Assembly (NCBI GenBank): GCA_937997485.1
Contig: CALKTH010000036.1
Span: 19,354 to 83,353 of the forward strand
Direction of reading: 5' to 3'
Source: an uncultured Acidimicrobiales bacterium
GTDB lineage: Bacteria; Actinomycetota; Acidimicrobiia; Acidimicrobiales; SZUA-35
Length of the DNA stretch: 64,000 bases
Below the pieces are notes generated by a model, which did not search any database, was not told the origin of the DNA, and saw only the letters and a list, made by a program, of their open reading frames with translations. Below are positions 50,559 to 59,296 of the stretch, piece by piece; within the stretch, counting starts at the first letter, position 1, and each line of letters begins with the position of its first letter. A program made the position numbers and the translations under genes.

Positions 50559-50580
50559 ATCTGGGCCAATTGACCCAGAT
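50559..50580. terminator. Near-perfect palindrome after pgi
   Basis: ATCTGGG (50559-50565) pairs with CCCAGAT (50574-50580), and the 22-nt whole is palindromic but for one symmetric mismatch. It begins 17 nt after the pgi stop. With no T run it could be a terminator or a protein-binding site. Confidence 0.4.
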
Positions 50581-50661
50581 TGATCCTCACAACCTGAGTC
50601 GAACGGCCGACTCTTGAGTTGTGGTTGCCGCCATCGAAGAACACGCAAGTCACCAACACTT

Positions 50662-50695
50662 CGTGACTGCCTCCCACGCTCGGGAGGCGGTCACG
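50662..50695. terminator. 14-bp hairpin before the SMI1/KNR4 gene
   Basis: CGTGACTGCCTCCC (50662-50675) pairs with GGGAGGCGGTCACG (50682-50695) with one wobble pair and a 6-nt loop. It lies 83 nt upstream of the SMI1/KNR4 start. The rest of this 237-nt gap shows no gene. Confidence 0.45.
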
Positions 50696-50778
50696 CAGCG
50701 CGTTTCTCGTCGAGCGACCAACGCAATGGAGGCACTCAGGGCGGGCGCTTCCTCCACTGTCTCGAAAGGGCGATCGAC

Positions 50779-51603
50779 ATGAACCGACCACGATTCTGGC
50801 GAGCCAACAACACCAGCACGGCGTCCCGGCGGAGGCCCGGAGCGAGCGAGTCACTCGTTTCGCTCAGTCGACGATTCGACGCTCTCGTCCGCACACAACA
50901 ACTCTCACTCACGGCTGTGCCGGCCAGCCCCGCCGCCATCGAGCGTTTCGAACGACGGAGCGGTCGATCAATCCCGTCGGATCTTCGCTCGCTCGTCGAG
51001 ATGGAGAACGGCGGGGAACTGTTCGCTCATGAGTTCTTCCCCGTGCAGCAGTGGACGCGCATGACCGAGGCGGTCGAGATCCATCTCGAGGCGCTTGGTG
51101 TCACCGCAGACCAGCCCTGCGACGACGGGCCAGATCGGGCCTTCGTCGGCGAGCGCCCCGAAGGGAACATCCTGGCCATCGGCCAGGACGCGGCCGGGGT
51201 CCTCCTCCTCGAATTGAATGGAACGCATCAAGGGCGTGTCCTTCGCTTCAGCTATCGAGAGGACGTGCTGTTTGGCCGCGTCGCCGCGTCACTGCGGGAC
51301 TACGCCGAGTGCTGTGTGCATCTAGCTCGCGCTGGTTGGTGGGATGCGACCACACCCCCGGGGGTTCCGGGACGATGGTTCGCTCGGGACGATGCTGAAC
51401 TCGCAGAGTTCCGCACGATCGCCGAGCGCTACGGCTCCACCTTGGCCATCGACGGGATGAATGAACCTCGTCCGACCGAGGTCGCGACACCTCACGTGCC
51501 TCGGAGTCAGGAACTGCAACTCAGCATGGAGCAGCCAACCTTCTCCCGAGCCCAGTCGGGACGCTTCGATGCGTACTCTTCGCGCCCTGGCTGGTCGGCA
51601 TAA
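50779..51603 (+). CDS. SMI1/KNR4 family protein
   Basis: A 274-residue protein whose centre has the SMI1/KNR4 (SUKH) pattern: [20 protein letters not shown], then [20 protein letters not shown]. Members often serve as immunity proteins of contact toxins, but others have general roles, and no toxin is nearby. The N-terminus is basic ([11 protein letters not shown]) and the C-terminus low in conservation. ATG 50779 has AAAGGG 7 nt upstream. Its last 97 nt run antisense into the conserved end of the selO gene, so about 32 residues are encoded over that gene; the true C-terminus may have been extended by a lost stop. Confidence 0.75.
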   Translation: MNRPRFWRANNTSTASRRRPGASESLVSLSRRFDALVRTQQLSLTAVPASPAAIERFERRSGRSIPSDLRSLVEMENGGELFAHEFFPVQQWTRMTEAVEIHLEALGVTADQPCDDGPDRAFVGERPEGNILAIGQDAAGVLLLELNGTHQGRVLRFSYREDVLFGRVAASLRDYAECCVHLARAGWWDATTPPGVPGRWFARDDAELAEFRTIAERYGSTLAIDGMNEPRPTEVATPHVPRSQELQLSMEQPTFSRAQSGRFDAYSSRPGWSA

Positions 51604-53141
51604 GGCGAGCGCATCACGTCGAGGAGCTCCAGGATCATGGAGTACTCACCCATCTCGGCCTTGTCGATTGCTTGCTGGGCGAGGTAGTTGCGCAGCACGT
51701 ACTTGGGGTTCACGGCGTGCATCGCCGATCGACGATCCGCGTCGGACACACCCAAGGCATCGATCCGTTCGCCATAGCTACGCAGCCAGGCCGATGTCTC
51801 CGCGATCATCTCCACTGACCGTTCGGTTGGCGAATAGTAGGCGTGTTCGAGAGGCGCGACGAGTTGCCGATCGTCACTGGTCGCCAAGTGCGCACGTTCG
51901 ATCTCGCCGAGCGTCCGGAAGAAAATCGTCATGTCGGTCTCGACCTTGGTCAGCAGGTCGAGCAGGGAACCGGTGAGCGCCGCCACGGCCTCGGGAACGG
52001 GCTGACCGGCCGGGGGAGCGAGGCCGATCTTGGCGGCGACCGCTTGGTCCCAGCCACTGAGATAACGATCTCGATAGGAGTCGAGTGCTGCTTGCAGCGG
52101 CTCGGCGTCGCCAACAAGTGGGTAAATGGCATTGGCGAGCTGCGCCAGATTCCACATCGCCATTTGCGGCTGGTGGCCGTAGCGATAGCGCTTCCCAGCG
52201 GCGTCGGTGGTGTTTGGGGTCCAGCCCGGATCGAAGTTGTCGATCCAGCCGTACGGGCCGTAGTCGATCGTCTCTCCCGATATTGCAAGGTTGTCGGTGT
52301 TCATCACGCCGTGCACGAAGCCCACGCGCATCCAATGAACCATCAGGTCGGCCGTTCGGTCGACGACGGCTTGGAACCAGCCCAAGTAGTCGCCGACCTC
52401 GAGACTCGGCGTCGTGACTCGCATCGCATGATCAGCCAAGAGACGAAGATTCGATTCGTCGCCTCGTGCAGAGAAGATCTCGAAGTTGCCAAACCGCACG
52501 AAGCTCGACGCCACTCGGCAGACGATGGCCCCGGGCTCGGGTGCGGGATGACCGTCGTACAACATGTCCCGCACGACCTGATCGCCTGTCAGCACCAGGC
52601 TCAGGGCCCGGGTTGTGGGCACACCCAAGTGGTGCATCGCCTCGCTGCAGAGGAACTCGCGAATCGAGCTGCGCAGCACCGCTCGCCCGTCAGCTCGACG
52701 AGAGTACGGCGTCGGGCCCGCTCCCTTGAGCTGCAGCGTCTGGTGGCCGTGGTGCGGCGTCTCGATCTCGCCCAGGGCAATCGCTCGCCCGTCTCCGAGC
52801 TGCCCCGCCCAGTTCCCGAATTGGTGGCCGCCGTAACACATGGCAAAGGGCTGCATTCCGGGCAAGAGCTCGTTGCCGCCGAACACCTCAGCGAACTGCT
52901 GCGTCTCGACGACGTCGGGGGACAGCCCGAGCATCTCCACCACTTCCGGCGAATGGGCGATCAGACGAGGGGCAGCAACCGGGGTGGGATGGGTCCAGGA
53001 ATACGCGGCCCCGTGCACTTGACGGGGACGGACCGCGGCGCCCGTTGCTTGGGGGTCGGCTTCGGGATCCGCCGGCAACTCGTTGGTGAAACGGTTGTCG
53101 AACTCGAGATCTGCGAGCGAGCGATTCGTCAGGTCAGCCAC
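51507..53141 (-). CDS. selO: Protein adenylyltransferase SelO homologue (YdiU/UPF0061)
   Basis: SelO proteins are pseudokinases that transfer AMP from ATP to protein Ser, Thr or Tyr. The 544-residue protein has [20 protein letters not shown] and [20 protein letters not shown] (the ATP-binding Lys and Arg), then [20 protein letters not shown] and [12 protein letters not shown], the metal-binding Asn and Asp. It ends [13 protein letters not shown], the usual end with Cys at the selenocysteine position. GTG 53141 is exactly 6 nt after GATACT. The gene faces the SMI1/KNR4 gene, with a 97-nt overlap of their 3' ends. Confidence 0.94.
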   Translation of the reverse strand: MADLTNRSLADLEFDNRFTNELPADPEADPQATGAAVRPRQVHGAAYSWTHPTPVAAPRLIAHSPEVVEMLGLSPDVVETQQFAEVFGGNELLPGMQPFAMCYGGHQFGNWAGQLGDGRAIALGEIETPHHGHQTLQLKGAGPTPYSRRADGRAVLRSSIREFLCSEAMHHLGVPTTRALSLVLTGDQVVRDMLYDGHPAPEPGAIVCRVASSFVRFGNFEIFSARGDESNLRLLADHAMRVTTPSLEVGDYLGWFQAVVDRTADLMVHWMRVGFVHGVMNTDNLAISGETIDYGPYGWIDNFDPGWTPNTTDAAGKRYRYGHQPQMAMWNLAQLANAIYPLVGDAEPLQAALDSYRDRYLSGWDQAVAAKIGLAPPAGQPVPEAVAALTGSLLDLLTKVETDMTIFFRTLGEIERAHLATSDDRQLVAPLEHAYYSPTERSVEMIAETSAWLRSYGERIDALGVSDADRRSAMHAVNPKYVLRNYLAQQAIDKAEMGEYSMILELLDVMRSPYADQPGREEYASKRPDWAREKVGCSMLSCSS

Positions 53142-53306
53142 TGGACCAGTATCGCAGCGATCATGTCGTGAAAGTTTTCTGCCTTTGTGTGCGCCAGATC
53201 ACTGTTCGGTTTCGGACCCATGACGAAGATGGTTTTCAGGAAACGGGATCCAGGAGTTGGGCGTCTCAGTTTCCAAGGGCGCCATCCACGGGCAGAGGAC
53301 ACCACC

Positions 53307-53498
53307 ATGCAGACCATGACGATCAACAACCAGGGATACCGCAGCGGTTTCGCCGACGATGTCGACCACGACTTCGCGGTCAGTGCCGCTCGCTACCTGA
53401 AGAACTCGGGGTACCAGCGGGACGAGATTCAGAAATCGCTCGTCGCCGAGCTGGGTCTGGACGCATCCGAGGCATCACACATCGCCCTCGCTGCCTAG
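53307..53498 (+). CDS. Small conserved hypothetical protein
   Basis: A 63-residue soluble protein beginning MQTMTINNQGYRSGFADDVD and ending ELGLDASEASHIALAA. It is acidic and mostly helical, with DFAVSAARYLKNSGYQRDEI in the middle; the C-terminal half looks like a small helix-turn-helix or UBA-like fold, without proof. ATG 53307 has AGAGGAC upstream. The frame opens at 53187, but the earlier part lies within the selO upstream region and lacks coding character. No family recognised. It is 52 nt upstream of the MFS gene. Confidence 0.65.
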   Translation: MQTMTINNQGYRSGFADDVDHDFAVSAARYLKNSGYQRDEIQKSLVAELGLDASEASHIALAA

Positions 53499-53550
53499 AA
53501 CACAAGCACGGCCTGGCGTGGCGGCAGCGCCACACCGGTAGCGTCGCCGG

Positions 53551-54921
53551 GTGACGATCTCGCCGGCCCGCTCGGGCAGCGCCGCAAAGCGGCCGCTCGA
53601 CCGTCGGCCGTTCGATCCGAGCCGGCTGCCGTTCTACTACGGCTGGGTCATTCTCGTCGTGGCGAGCCTTGGTGTGCTCGCCTCTGTGCCCGGCCAAACT
53701 GCCGGTGTCAGTGTCTTCACCGACGACCTGACAGAGGCCACCAGCCTGACCAGCCTGCACCTCGCCATCGCCTACATGATCGGCACCGGCTCGAGTGCCC
53801 TTCTGCTGCCCCGGGGCGGGCGAGCCCTCGACCGCTTCGGTTCTCGCCGGATCGCGCTCACCGCCGTCTTCGCACTGGCAACCACGTTGGTCGGCCTGAG
53901 CTTGGTTGGCCGCATGTCCGTGTGGATCGGCATTCCCGTCATGAGCGTGGGATTCGGCTGCTTGCGATTCAGTGGCCAGGGACTTCTCACCCTTTCGTCC
54001 CGCACGATGCTCTCGCAGTGGTTCGAACAACGACGCGGCATGGTCACATCGGCCTCCAACGCCACCATGAGCTTCGCCTTCGCCAGTGCGCCGGCGTTTC
54101 TGCTCGTCCTCATCGAGATCGATGGCTTCCGCAGCGCGTGGCGGATCATGGCGCTCATCCTCGTCACTGGCGTGGCTGGGATGATCGCTCTCTTCTACCG
54201 CGACGGCCCCGAGTCCTCTGGGCTGCTGATCGACGGCGGTGGTCGGATCGAGACCGCGTCGGTCTCGAGCACAGACGTTGAGGTGGAGACAGTGCCCTCG
54301 GTGCTGGGAACCGACGACGACGCCACCAGGGGAGAGGCACTCGCCGACCTTCGGTTCTGGGCAGTGACGATCCCCGTCGCTGCACTCTCGTCAACGGCGA
54401 CTGCACTCACGTTCCACATCGTCGAGTACGGCGCGGAGCTCGGCTTCACCGAGGCCGAGATCGTCCGTATCTTCGTCCCAATCGCCGTGTTCTCGGTACC
54501 CACGACGCTCATTGGCGGCGTGCTCGTTGACCGTGTCCGACCTATGTTCCTTGCCGCAATCATGGCGGTCGCCCAGATCGTGATGTACATCTCGATGGCG
54601 TTCTACGACCGTCCAGTACTCGGCGCCGTCGCCGTCGCCGCTTGGGGTATCTCACAAGGCGGATTTGCTCCGCTCACCTCGGCGGCTCTGCCAAAGCTCT
54701 TTGGCCGCCGACACCTCGGCGCGATCAACGGCGTGCAAATGAGTGCCATGGTCATGGGGAGTGCGCTCGGGCCTGCGCTCTTTGCCCTCGTACAAACGAT
54801 CACCGGGAGCTACAAGCCGGCATTGTTCCTGAGCGTGATCTTTCCTGCCGTAGCCCTCGTCGCAGCGCTGATCTCGCTGCAGCGCTATCCGGCGCCGACA
54901 ACGTCGGTCCGCACCCCGTAG
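53551..54921 (+). CDS. Major facilitator superfamily transporter, OFA/monocarboxylate-like
   Basis: A 456-residue 12-helix transporter. The first helix starts [20 protein letters not shown], the pattern seen in the oxalate/formate and monocarboxylate branches; [12 protein letters not shown] is motif A after helix 2, with a second copy ([10 protein letters not shown]) in the C-half. A long charged central loop has [20 protein letters not shown]. The substrate is probably an organic acid. GTG 53551 is exactly 6 nt after TAGCGT. It ends 9 nt from the facing VOC gene, whose regulator (Lrp type) suggests aromatic or amino-acid metabolism nearby. Confidence 0.87.
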   Translation: MTISPARSGSAAKRPLDRRPFDPSRLPFYYGWVILVVASLGVLASVPGQTAGVSVFTDDLTEATSLTSLHLAIAYMIGTGSSALLLPRGGRALDRFGSRRIALTAVFALATTLVGLSLVGRMSVWIGIPVMSVGFGCLRFSGQGLLTLSSRTMLSQWFEQRRGMVTSASNATMSFAFASAPAFLLVLIEIDGFRSAWRIMALILVTGVAGMIALFYRDGPESSGLLIDGGGRIETASVSSTDVEVETVPSVLGTDDDATRGEALADLRFWAVTIPVAALSSTATALTFHIVEYGAELGFTEAEIVRIFVPIAVFSVPTTLIGGVLVDRVRPMFLAAIMAVAQIVMYISMAFYDRPVLGAVAVAAWGISQGGFAPLTSAALPKLFGRRHLGAINGVQMSAMVMGSALGPALFALVQTITGSYKPALFLSVIFPAVALVAALISLQRYPAPTTSVRTP

Positions 54922-54930
54922 GCGACCGGG

Positions 54931-55563
54931 TCAGGCGACGAATTCGGGTCGGGGACGGGCCGGCGGCACCTCCCAGCCACTCGGCATCGCCGAGAAGTCA
55001 AAAAACGGCGCCTCATCACCCGCTGCGATGGCATCCTCGATCTGATCGTAGAAGCCGCGCCCGGTCTCTTCGGCGAACGTGATGGCCACGTCGTCTTCAC
55101 CCCCGGGCGTGGGCCGCTGGCAGTACTCAGGGAAGCTGTTCTCCGCGGCATCGCCGTCGGCGTAGCCCCGAGCGAACATCTGCTTGAGCACACCGAATCC
55201 GTCGTTTCGGACCAGCACATCACCCCGAGGCGTACCGCCGTGCTGCTTGAGGTGAGAAACGAACCCGTCCAGGTCGTAGGTGTCGTAAGCGATGTGTTGG
55301 CACGAGTGATCCCCGTGCTTGTCAACGAACTTGGTGACCTGGCTCCTGGCCGCCCGATCGATTCCCTCGATGAGGGCGATGCCGAACTCGCCGTAGTCGA
55401 TGCACCAGATCTTCATGCTGGAGTCCGGATCCCCCGGCCGAACGTCGTCGATCCGATTGATGAGGGTGCCACCCTCCACTTCGATGTGGAACCACGCCCA
55501 CTTTTCGATGGAACCCTGCTCGCATGCGTAGGTGATGTGGTCGACTCGCTTCAGATGAGACAT
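54931..55563 (-). CDS. VOC-family dioxygenase-like protein (HPPD-like)
   Basis: A 210-residue protein of the vicinal oxygen chelate fold. VDHITYACEQGSIEKWAWFH (His 9) and HSCQHIAYDTYDLDGFVSHL give two metal-ligand His residues. The C-terminal AITFAEETGRGFYDQIEDAI resembles the end of 4-hydroxyphenylpyruvate dioxygenase, where the third ligand is Glu of a FFEI motif; here the equivalent is FYDQ, so the enzyme type is uncertain. HPPD is usually 350 residues with two modules; this has the size of one and a half. It is divergent from an Lrp-type regulator, a common arrangement for tyrosine catabolism genes. Confidence 0.7.
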   Translation of the reverse strand: MSHLKRVDHITYACEQGSIEKWAWFHIEVEGGTLINRIDDVRPGDPDSSMKIWCIDYGEFGIALIEGIDRAARSQVTKFVDKHGDHSCQHIAYDTYDLDGFVSHLKQHGGTPRGDVLVRNDGFGVLKQMFARGYADGDAAENSFPEYCQRPTPGGEDDVAITFAEETGRGFYDQIEDAIAAGDEAPFFDFSAMPSGWEVPPARPRPEFVA

Positions 55564-55600
55564 GAGGCCATCTCAGACGTTTCGTTGACTCACATGCAAG

Positions 55601-55615
55601 GAACTGCGACAGTTC
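55601..55615. promoter_or_regulatory. Inverted repeat in the VOC-Lrp intergenic region
   Basis: GAACTG (55601-55606) and CAGTTC (55610-55615) are perfect inverted repeats 3 nt apart, extended by AAG on one side and GTT on the other. It lies in the 115-nt divergent gap, where the Lrp-type regulator at 55679 would be expected to bind. Confidence 0.4.
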
Positions 55616-55678
55616 GTTCATCGTGACACCAATACTTGGACGAACCATTCAGCTCGCTCACGAGGAACCCCTTCCAAC

Positions 55679-56167
55679 ATGAACACATCGCGACGTCCGC
55701 TCGACTCCATCGACCTGGCGCTCCTCCAAGCACTGCAGAAGGATCCCCGCGCCTCGCATGCCGAGCTCGGGCGCGTGGCACAAATCGCACGGGGCACCGT
55801 GTATTCCCGCCTTGACCGCCTCGAACGAGAGGGCGTGATCACCGACTACGCGCCAACGGTCGATGGTGGCGCGGCGGGGTACGACGTACTGGCGTTCACC
55901 ACGCTGGAGATCCGGCAAGGCTCACATGAGGAGACAGTCGCCGGGCTCATCGCCATCGACGAAGTCCTCGAGGTGCACACGATCACGGGCGCTGGTGACT
56001 TGCTGTGCAAGATCATCGCTCGGTCGAATGATCACCTTCACCGAATACTGCAGAGCGTCACCGCGATTCCGACGGTGGCCCGGAGCGAGAGTCAGTTGGC
56101 GCTGCACATGAGCCACCGACGCTCGGTGCTCGACGTGATCGCAGCGGAACCGTCTTCCAAGGAGTGA
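55679..56167 (+). CDS. Lrp/AsnC-family transcriptional regulator
   Basis: A 162-residue protein. The helix-turn-helix is clear (LLQALQKDPRASHAELGRVA, then IARGTVYSRLDRLEREGVIT) and the RAM effector domain follows (EEVTVAGL-type helix, then VLEVHTITGAGDLLCKIIAR). GxGDLL is the conserved RAM signature. It probably senses an amino acid and acts on the divergent VOC gene and perhaps itself. GAGGAA lies about 10 nt before the ATG. Its stop is 16 nt from the facing TauD gene. Confidence 0.93.
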   Translation: MNTSRRPLDSIDLALLQALQKDPRASHAELGRVAQIARGTVYSRLDRLEREGVITDYAPTVDGGAAGYDVLAFTTLEIRQGSHEETVAGLIAIDEVLEVHTITGAGDLLCKIIARSNDHLHRILQSVTAIPTVARSESQLALHMSHRRSVLDVIAAEPSSKE

Positions 56168-56183
56168 TGCCCGAGCGAGCGAC

Positions 56184-57191
56184 TCAGATGCTGATGGGGG
56201 ACAGGTCCACGCGCTGAGACGTCGATGGGGTGACGACGCCCCCACGGTCACCAACGACGAGCGACCCGAACCGTTGCGCATACACGGCGGGCAACGGACG
56301 GTCTCCCGGGAGCGAGACCCACGACCGGAGCAAGTGTCGTCGCCGTTTCGGATCGGGCCAGTCCTCGAAACCGGTCCGATCGTGGAGCATGGAGTGGTTG
56401 TGCACGAACTGGATGTCGCCGACCCCTAGCCGCATCCGAACATGGAGGCCGGGGTCGTTCGCGATGTCGTCGAACAGATCGAGGGCGGCAGTCGTCTCCG
56501 TGTCGAGCCGGGGAGCACCCGGCAGGCGTTGCGCTGCGTTGATGTACTGCCGTTGATAGAGCACCGAGAGGAAGCCGGCGTGCCAGGAAAGCGGCGGGAT
56601 GCTGAAGAAGGGATCAGCGCCCTCCGGTATCTCACCCCGGCGGTCAGTGGCGACCGGCTCGAACAGGCGGGCAGCGAGATCGGGCCTCTCGGCCGCCATT
56701 CGCTGGTGGATGGACCGAGCGCTGACCAGCAGAGAGTCGCCACCCGATCGGGCCGTGCGCAAGCAACACAAGCCAACCGCATCGACCGAATCGGTGTGAA
56801 AGGTCTGACGCTCGTTTGTTTGGTAGATCCGCACGTTGGGATCCGTGCTGGAGAGGCCGGTGTCTCGTACATGGCCAAGCAGATCTCCGGCGGCGTTTTG
56901 GGACCGAAGCGAACCAAGCGCGCGGCTCAGATGAAGGAATGCGTCAGCAGTCGCCTTGCCTCCCCATTCGTCGACGGGGAGGCCGCGAAGCAGTACGAAA
57001 CCGAGCCCAGTCAGCAGCCGATCGCGGATCTCGGCGGCGAGCTTCTCGAGGGTCGAGGATGCAGGGTCTCCGAGCGCGTGAAGTTCCTCGTCGGTCAGGC
57101 GAACCGTCCAGAGCTCCGGTGTCGTCTCGATCGATGCGCTCCAGGCCGTTGGATGGTGCGGATCGATCGCAGTTTCTGGCATGTTCACCAT
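56184..57191 (-). CDS. TauD/TfdA-family dioxygenase
   Basis: A 335-residue Fe(II)/2-oxoglutarate enzyme. QTFHTDSVD gives His 132 and Asp 134, HNHSMLHDRTGFED the distal His near 270, and RHLLRSWVSL the Arg that binds 2-oxoglutarate. QTNERQTFHTDS is typical of the TauD branch acting on small acids or amino-acid derivatives; the substrate is not visible. Cytoplasmic. ATG 57191 is the first of two nearby (MVNM). It is divergent from the di-haem cytochrome gene, with 45 nt between starts, and convergent with the Lrp regulator. Confidence 0.9.
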   Translation of the reverse strand: MVNMPETAIDPHHPTAWSASIETTPELWTVRLTDEELHALGDPASSTLEKLAAEIRDRLLTGLGFVLLRGLPVDEWGGKATADAFLHLSRALGSLRSQNAAGDLLGHVRDTGLSSTDPNVRIYQTNERQTFHTDSVDAVGLCCLRTARSGGDSLLVSARSIHQRMAAERPDLAARLFEPVATDRRGEIPEGADPFFSIPPLSWHAGFLSVLYQRQYINAAQRLPGAPRLDTETTAALDLFDDIANDPGLHVRMRLGVGDIQFVHNHSMLHDRTGFEDWPDPKRRRHLLRSWVSLPGDRPLPAVYAQRFGSLVVGDRGGVVTPSTSQRVDLSPISI

Positions 57192-57236
57192 GTTGAGCGA
57201 CTCGTTGGGTGTTCCAGCACGTCAGAATGATGCCTC

Positions 57237-58655
57237 ATGACGGCCCGGGCGAGACATCTGGATTGTTGGTGGATCGCAGCCATCGTGCTCGTCGCCGCTG
57301 CCTGCACAGCAGCCCAAGAAGCCCGTTCGGGCGACGTCCCGACACCCGTGCCAGCCAATCCGGTCGAGAGCACAACACCGCTCGGGCCGCCCGACCAGAA
57401 TGCGTTCAGCAACACGCTTGGCGGCCTCACCAGCGAAGAACGCGAGCTCGCAGACATCGGCGACATCTTCTTTCAGACCCGATGGGCGCCGTTTCCCAGC
57501 CAAAGCGAACTCCAAGACGGGTTGGGACCCATCTTCAACTCCGACTCGTGCGCCAACTGCCATCTCAACAACGGCCGGGGCGAGGGCCCGATCGGACCGC
57601 AGGACACCATCGCCGTTGGCCTCTTCGCCCGAGTCTCGCTTCCGGGCATCAGTCAGGTCGGCGGACCCGCTCCGCACCCCACGTACGGCCTACAATTGCA
57701 GAACCGGTCGATCAGCGGCGTTCCCCCAGAAGGACGACTGCAGGTGACGTTCTCACCGGTCGAGGGAACCTACGGCGACGGCACTCGATACGTCCTCCAG
57801 GCACCCACGTACGAGCTTGTCGATCTCGGCTTCGGGCCGCTTGGAGATGACGCGCTCGTGGGGCCGCGGCTGGCCCAGCAACTCGTCGGCATGGGCCTGC
57901 TCGAAGCTGTGCCGGAAGCGACGATTCGAGCGCTTGCTGACCCCGAGGATGCCGATGGCGATGGCATCTCGGGCCGACCGAACGAAGTCTGGAATCCTCG
58001 AACTGAAGCGACCGAGCTTGGCCGGTTCGGTTGGAAGGCCAACGATGCCACGGTCGAAGCGCAGGTTGCGGGAGCGTTTGCCGGCGACATCGGCATCACT
58101 TCGCCGTTGCACCCTGAGGCCAGGTGCGGCGACGAGCAGCGCTCATGCCAACGAGCCAGCGAGGGGTTCGAGCCCGAGATCAGCGACGAGATCCTTGCTG
58201 CGGTCACCCTGCACACCAGCACTCGGGCTGTACCCAAGCCTCGGGGTGAGGGCGACGCGAGCGCTCAGCGAGGCGCGGAGCTGTTCCGCTCGTTCGGATG
58301 TGCGTCGTGCCATGTCGAGACACTGGAAACGGGCGACCACCCCATTTCGGCAGTGAGCAATCAGACCATTCACCCGTTCACCGACCTGCTGTTGCACGAC
58401 ATGGGTCCCGGATTGGCCGACAACCGGCCGGACTTCCTCGCCTCCGGTAGCGAATGGCGCACACCGCCACTCTGGGGAATCGGCCGCATCGACGAAGTCG
58501 GTCGCCGCCAATCACTCCTCCACGATGGCCGAGCGCGCTCGTTCGAGGAGGCGATTCTGTGGCACGGGGGAGAGGGACAGGCGGCGATGGAAGCGTTCCG
58601 CACGGCCACGGCGCAAGAACGAGCCGACCTGGTTCGATTCCTCGACAGTCTGTAG
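57237..58655 (+). CDS. Di-haem cytochrome c family lipoprotein (DUF1111)
   Basis: A 472-residue exported protein. The signal WWIAAIVLVAAACTAA has a lipobox ending in Cys 23, so a lipoprotein is likely. Two CxxCH sites bind haem c: CANCH (105-109) and CASCH (355-359). The DUF1111 di-haem oxidoreductase pattern (DSCANCHLNNGRGEG, FSTPPLWGIG-like TPPLWGIGRIDEV, then LLHDGRARSFEEAILWHGGE) is clear. Its redox partner is unknown. It is divergent from the TauD-type gene and precedes the haem peroxidase cluster by two genes, so a role in peroxide or extracellular redox chemistry is possible but inferred. Confidence 0.9.
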   Translation: MTARARHLDCWWIAAIVLVAAACTAAQEARSGDVPTPVPANPVESTTPLGPPDQNAFSNTLGGLTSEERELADIGDIFFQTRWAPFPSQSELQDGLGPIFNSDSCANCHLNNGRGEGPIGPQDTIAVGLFARVSLPGISQVGGPAPHPTYGLQLQNRSISGVPPEGRLQVTFSPVEGTYGDGTRYVLQAPTYELVDLGFGPLGDDALVGPRLAQQLVGMGLLEAVPEATIRALADPEDADGDGISGRPNEVWNPRTEATELGRFGWKANDATVEAQVAGAFAGDIGITSPLHPEARCGDEQRSCQRASEGFEPEISDEILAAVTLHTSTRAVPKPRGEGDASAQRGAELFRSFGCASCHVETLETGDHPISAVSNQTIHPFTDLLLHDMGPGLADNRPDFLASGSEWRTPPLWGIGRIDEVGRRQSLLHDGRARSFEEAILWHGGEGQAAMEAFRTATAQERADLVRFLDSL

Positions 58656-58684
58656 CGCTGCCCCTCGAGACAACAGTTGCGGTT

Positions 58685-58732
58685 GTGGCAGCCAATGACC
58701 GTGACAGCCAATGACCGTGACAGCCAATGACT
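58685..58732 (+). repeat. Three tandem 16-nt repeats
   Basis: GTGACAGCCAATGACC occurs three times in a row (58685-58700 with one change, 58701-58716 exact, 58717-58732 with one change). It fills the gap between the di-haem gene and the DUF6941-like gene, ending 13 nt before the TAGGCT hexamer, i.e. at the -35 region. Confidence 0.85.
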
Positions 58733-58756
58733 GGGCGAACTCCGTAGGCTCGCGTG

Positions 58757-59236
58757 GTGGATCTCGAAGAGTTCTTGGACGACAGTCTGCAGGTCGATGC
58801 GTTTCTGGCCGACAGCGTCGACTCCGTCAACGGCAAGCTCTATGCCCACGGCGCTGGATGGAACATCATTCGCACGAAGTCGATGCCAGCGCGGCATCCC
58901 CGCATCGGCATCGGCGCACTGATCCGAGTTCCCTACACCGCCACGAACCAGCCGCACGAGCTGGAGATTCGACTCGAGGACGGCAACGGCAACGTCGTCC
59001 AGATGGGCCCACCGAGCAGCGAAGGCCAAGCCCCGGCTCCGGTGTTCAAGACTGGCTTCAGTGTCGGCCGTCCCCCTCGTTTAGTTCCCGGTGAGGAGCA
59101 GGTTGTTCCGATTTCGCTCAACCTCGACGGCATGATCTTCCAGAAGCCAGACAGCTATCGCTTCGTGCTGCTCATCGACGGTGAGGTCGCCAAGACACTC
59201 TCACTTCGTGTCACGCTCGATGCCCCCGCTTCGTAA
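58757..59236 (+). CDS. Conserved protein, DUF6941
   Basis: A 159-residue protein with QVDAFLADSVDSVNGKLYAH followed by GAGWNIIRTKSMPARHPRIG, the DUF6941 pattern (a D near the start, KLY.hGgGW). A beta-rich domain follows to RFVLLIDGEVAKTLSLRVTL. Function unknown. Two consecutive GTG codons are possible at 58754 and 58757; the second is chosen because TAGGCT is exactly 6 nt before it. The tandem repeats lie upstream. It is followed after 60 nt by the M20 gene. A distant relative may be the 14191-14595 gene. Confidence 0.72.
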   Translation: MDLEEFLDDSLQVDAFLADSVDSVNGKLYAHGAGWNIIRTKSMPARHPRIGIGALIRVPYTATNQPHELEIRLEDGNGNVVQMGPPSSEGQAPAPVFKTGFSVGRPPRLVPGEEQVVPISLNLDGMIFQKPDSYRFVLLIDGEVAKTLSLRVTLDAPAS

Positions 59237-59296
59237 CTCGTCATCGACAGAGTTTGACTGATTGACGTGAGGGCGGGAGGCCGCAACGATCTGTCG

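Noticed and set aside
50779..51603. SMI1/KNR4 gene as immunity protein of a polymorphic toxin system
   Set aside because: No toxin, secretion marker or tandem immunity genes are found on either side.
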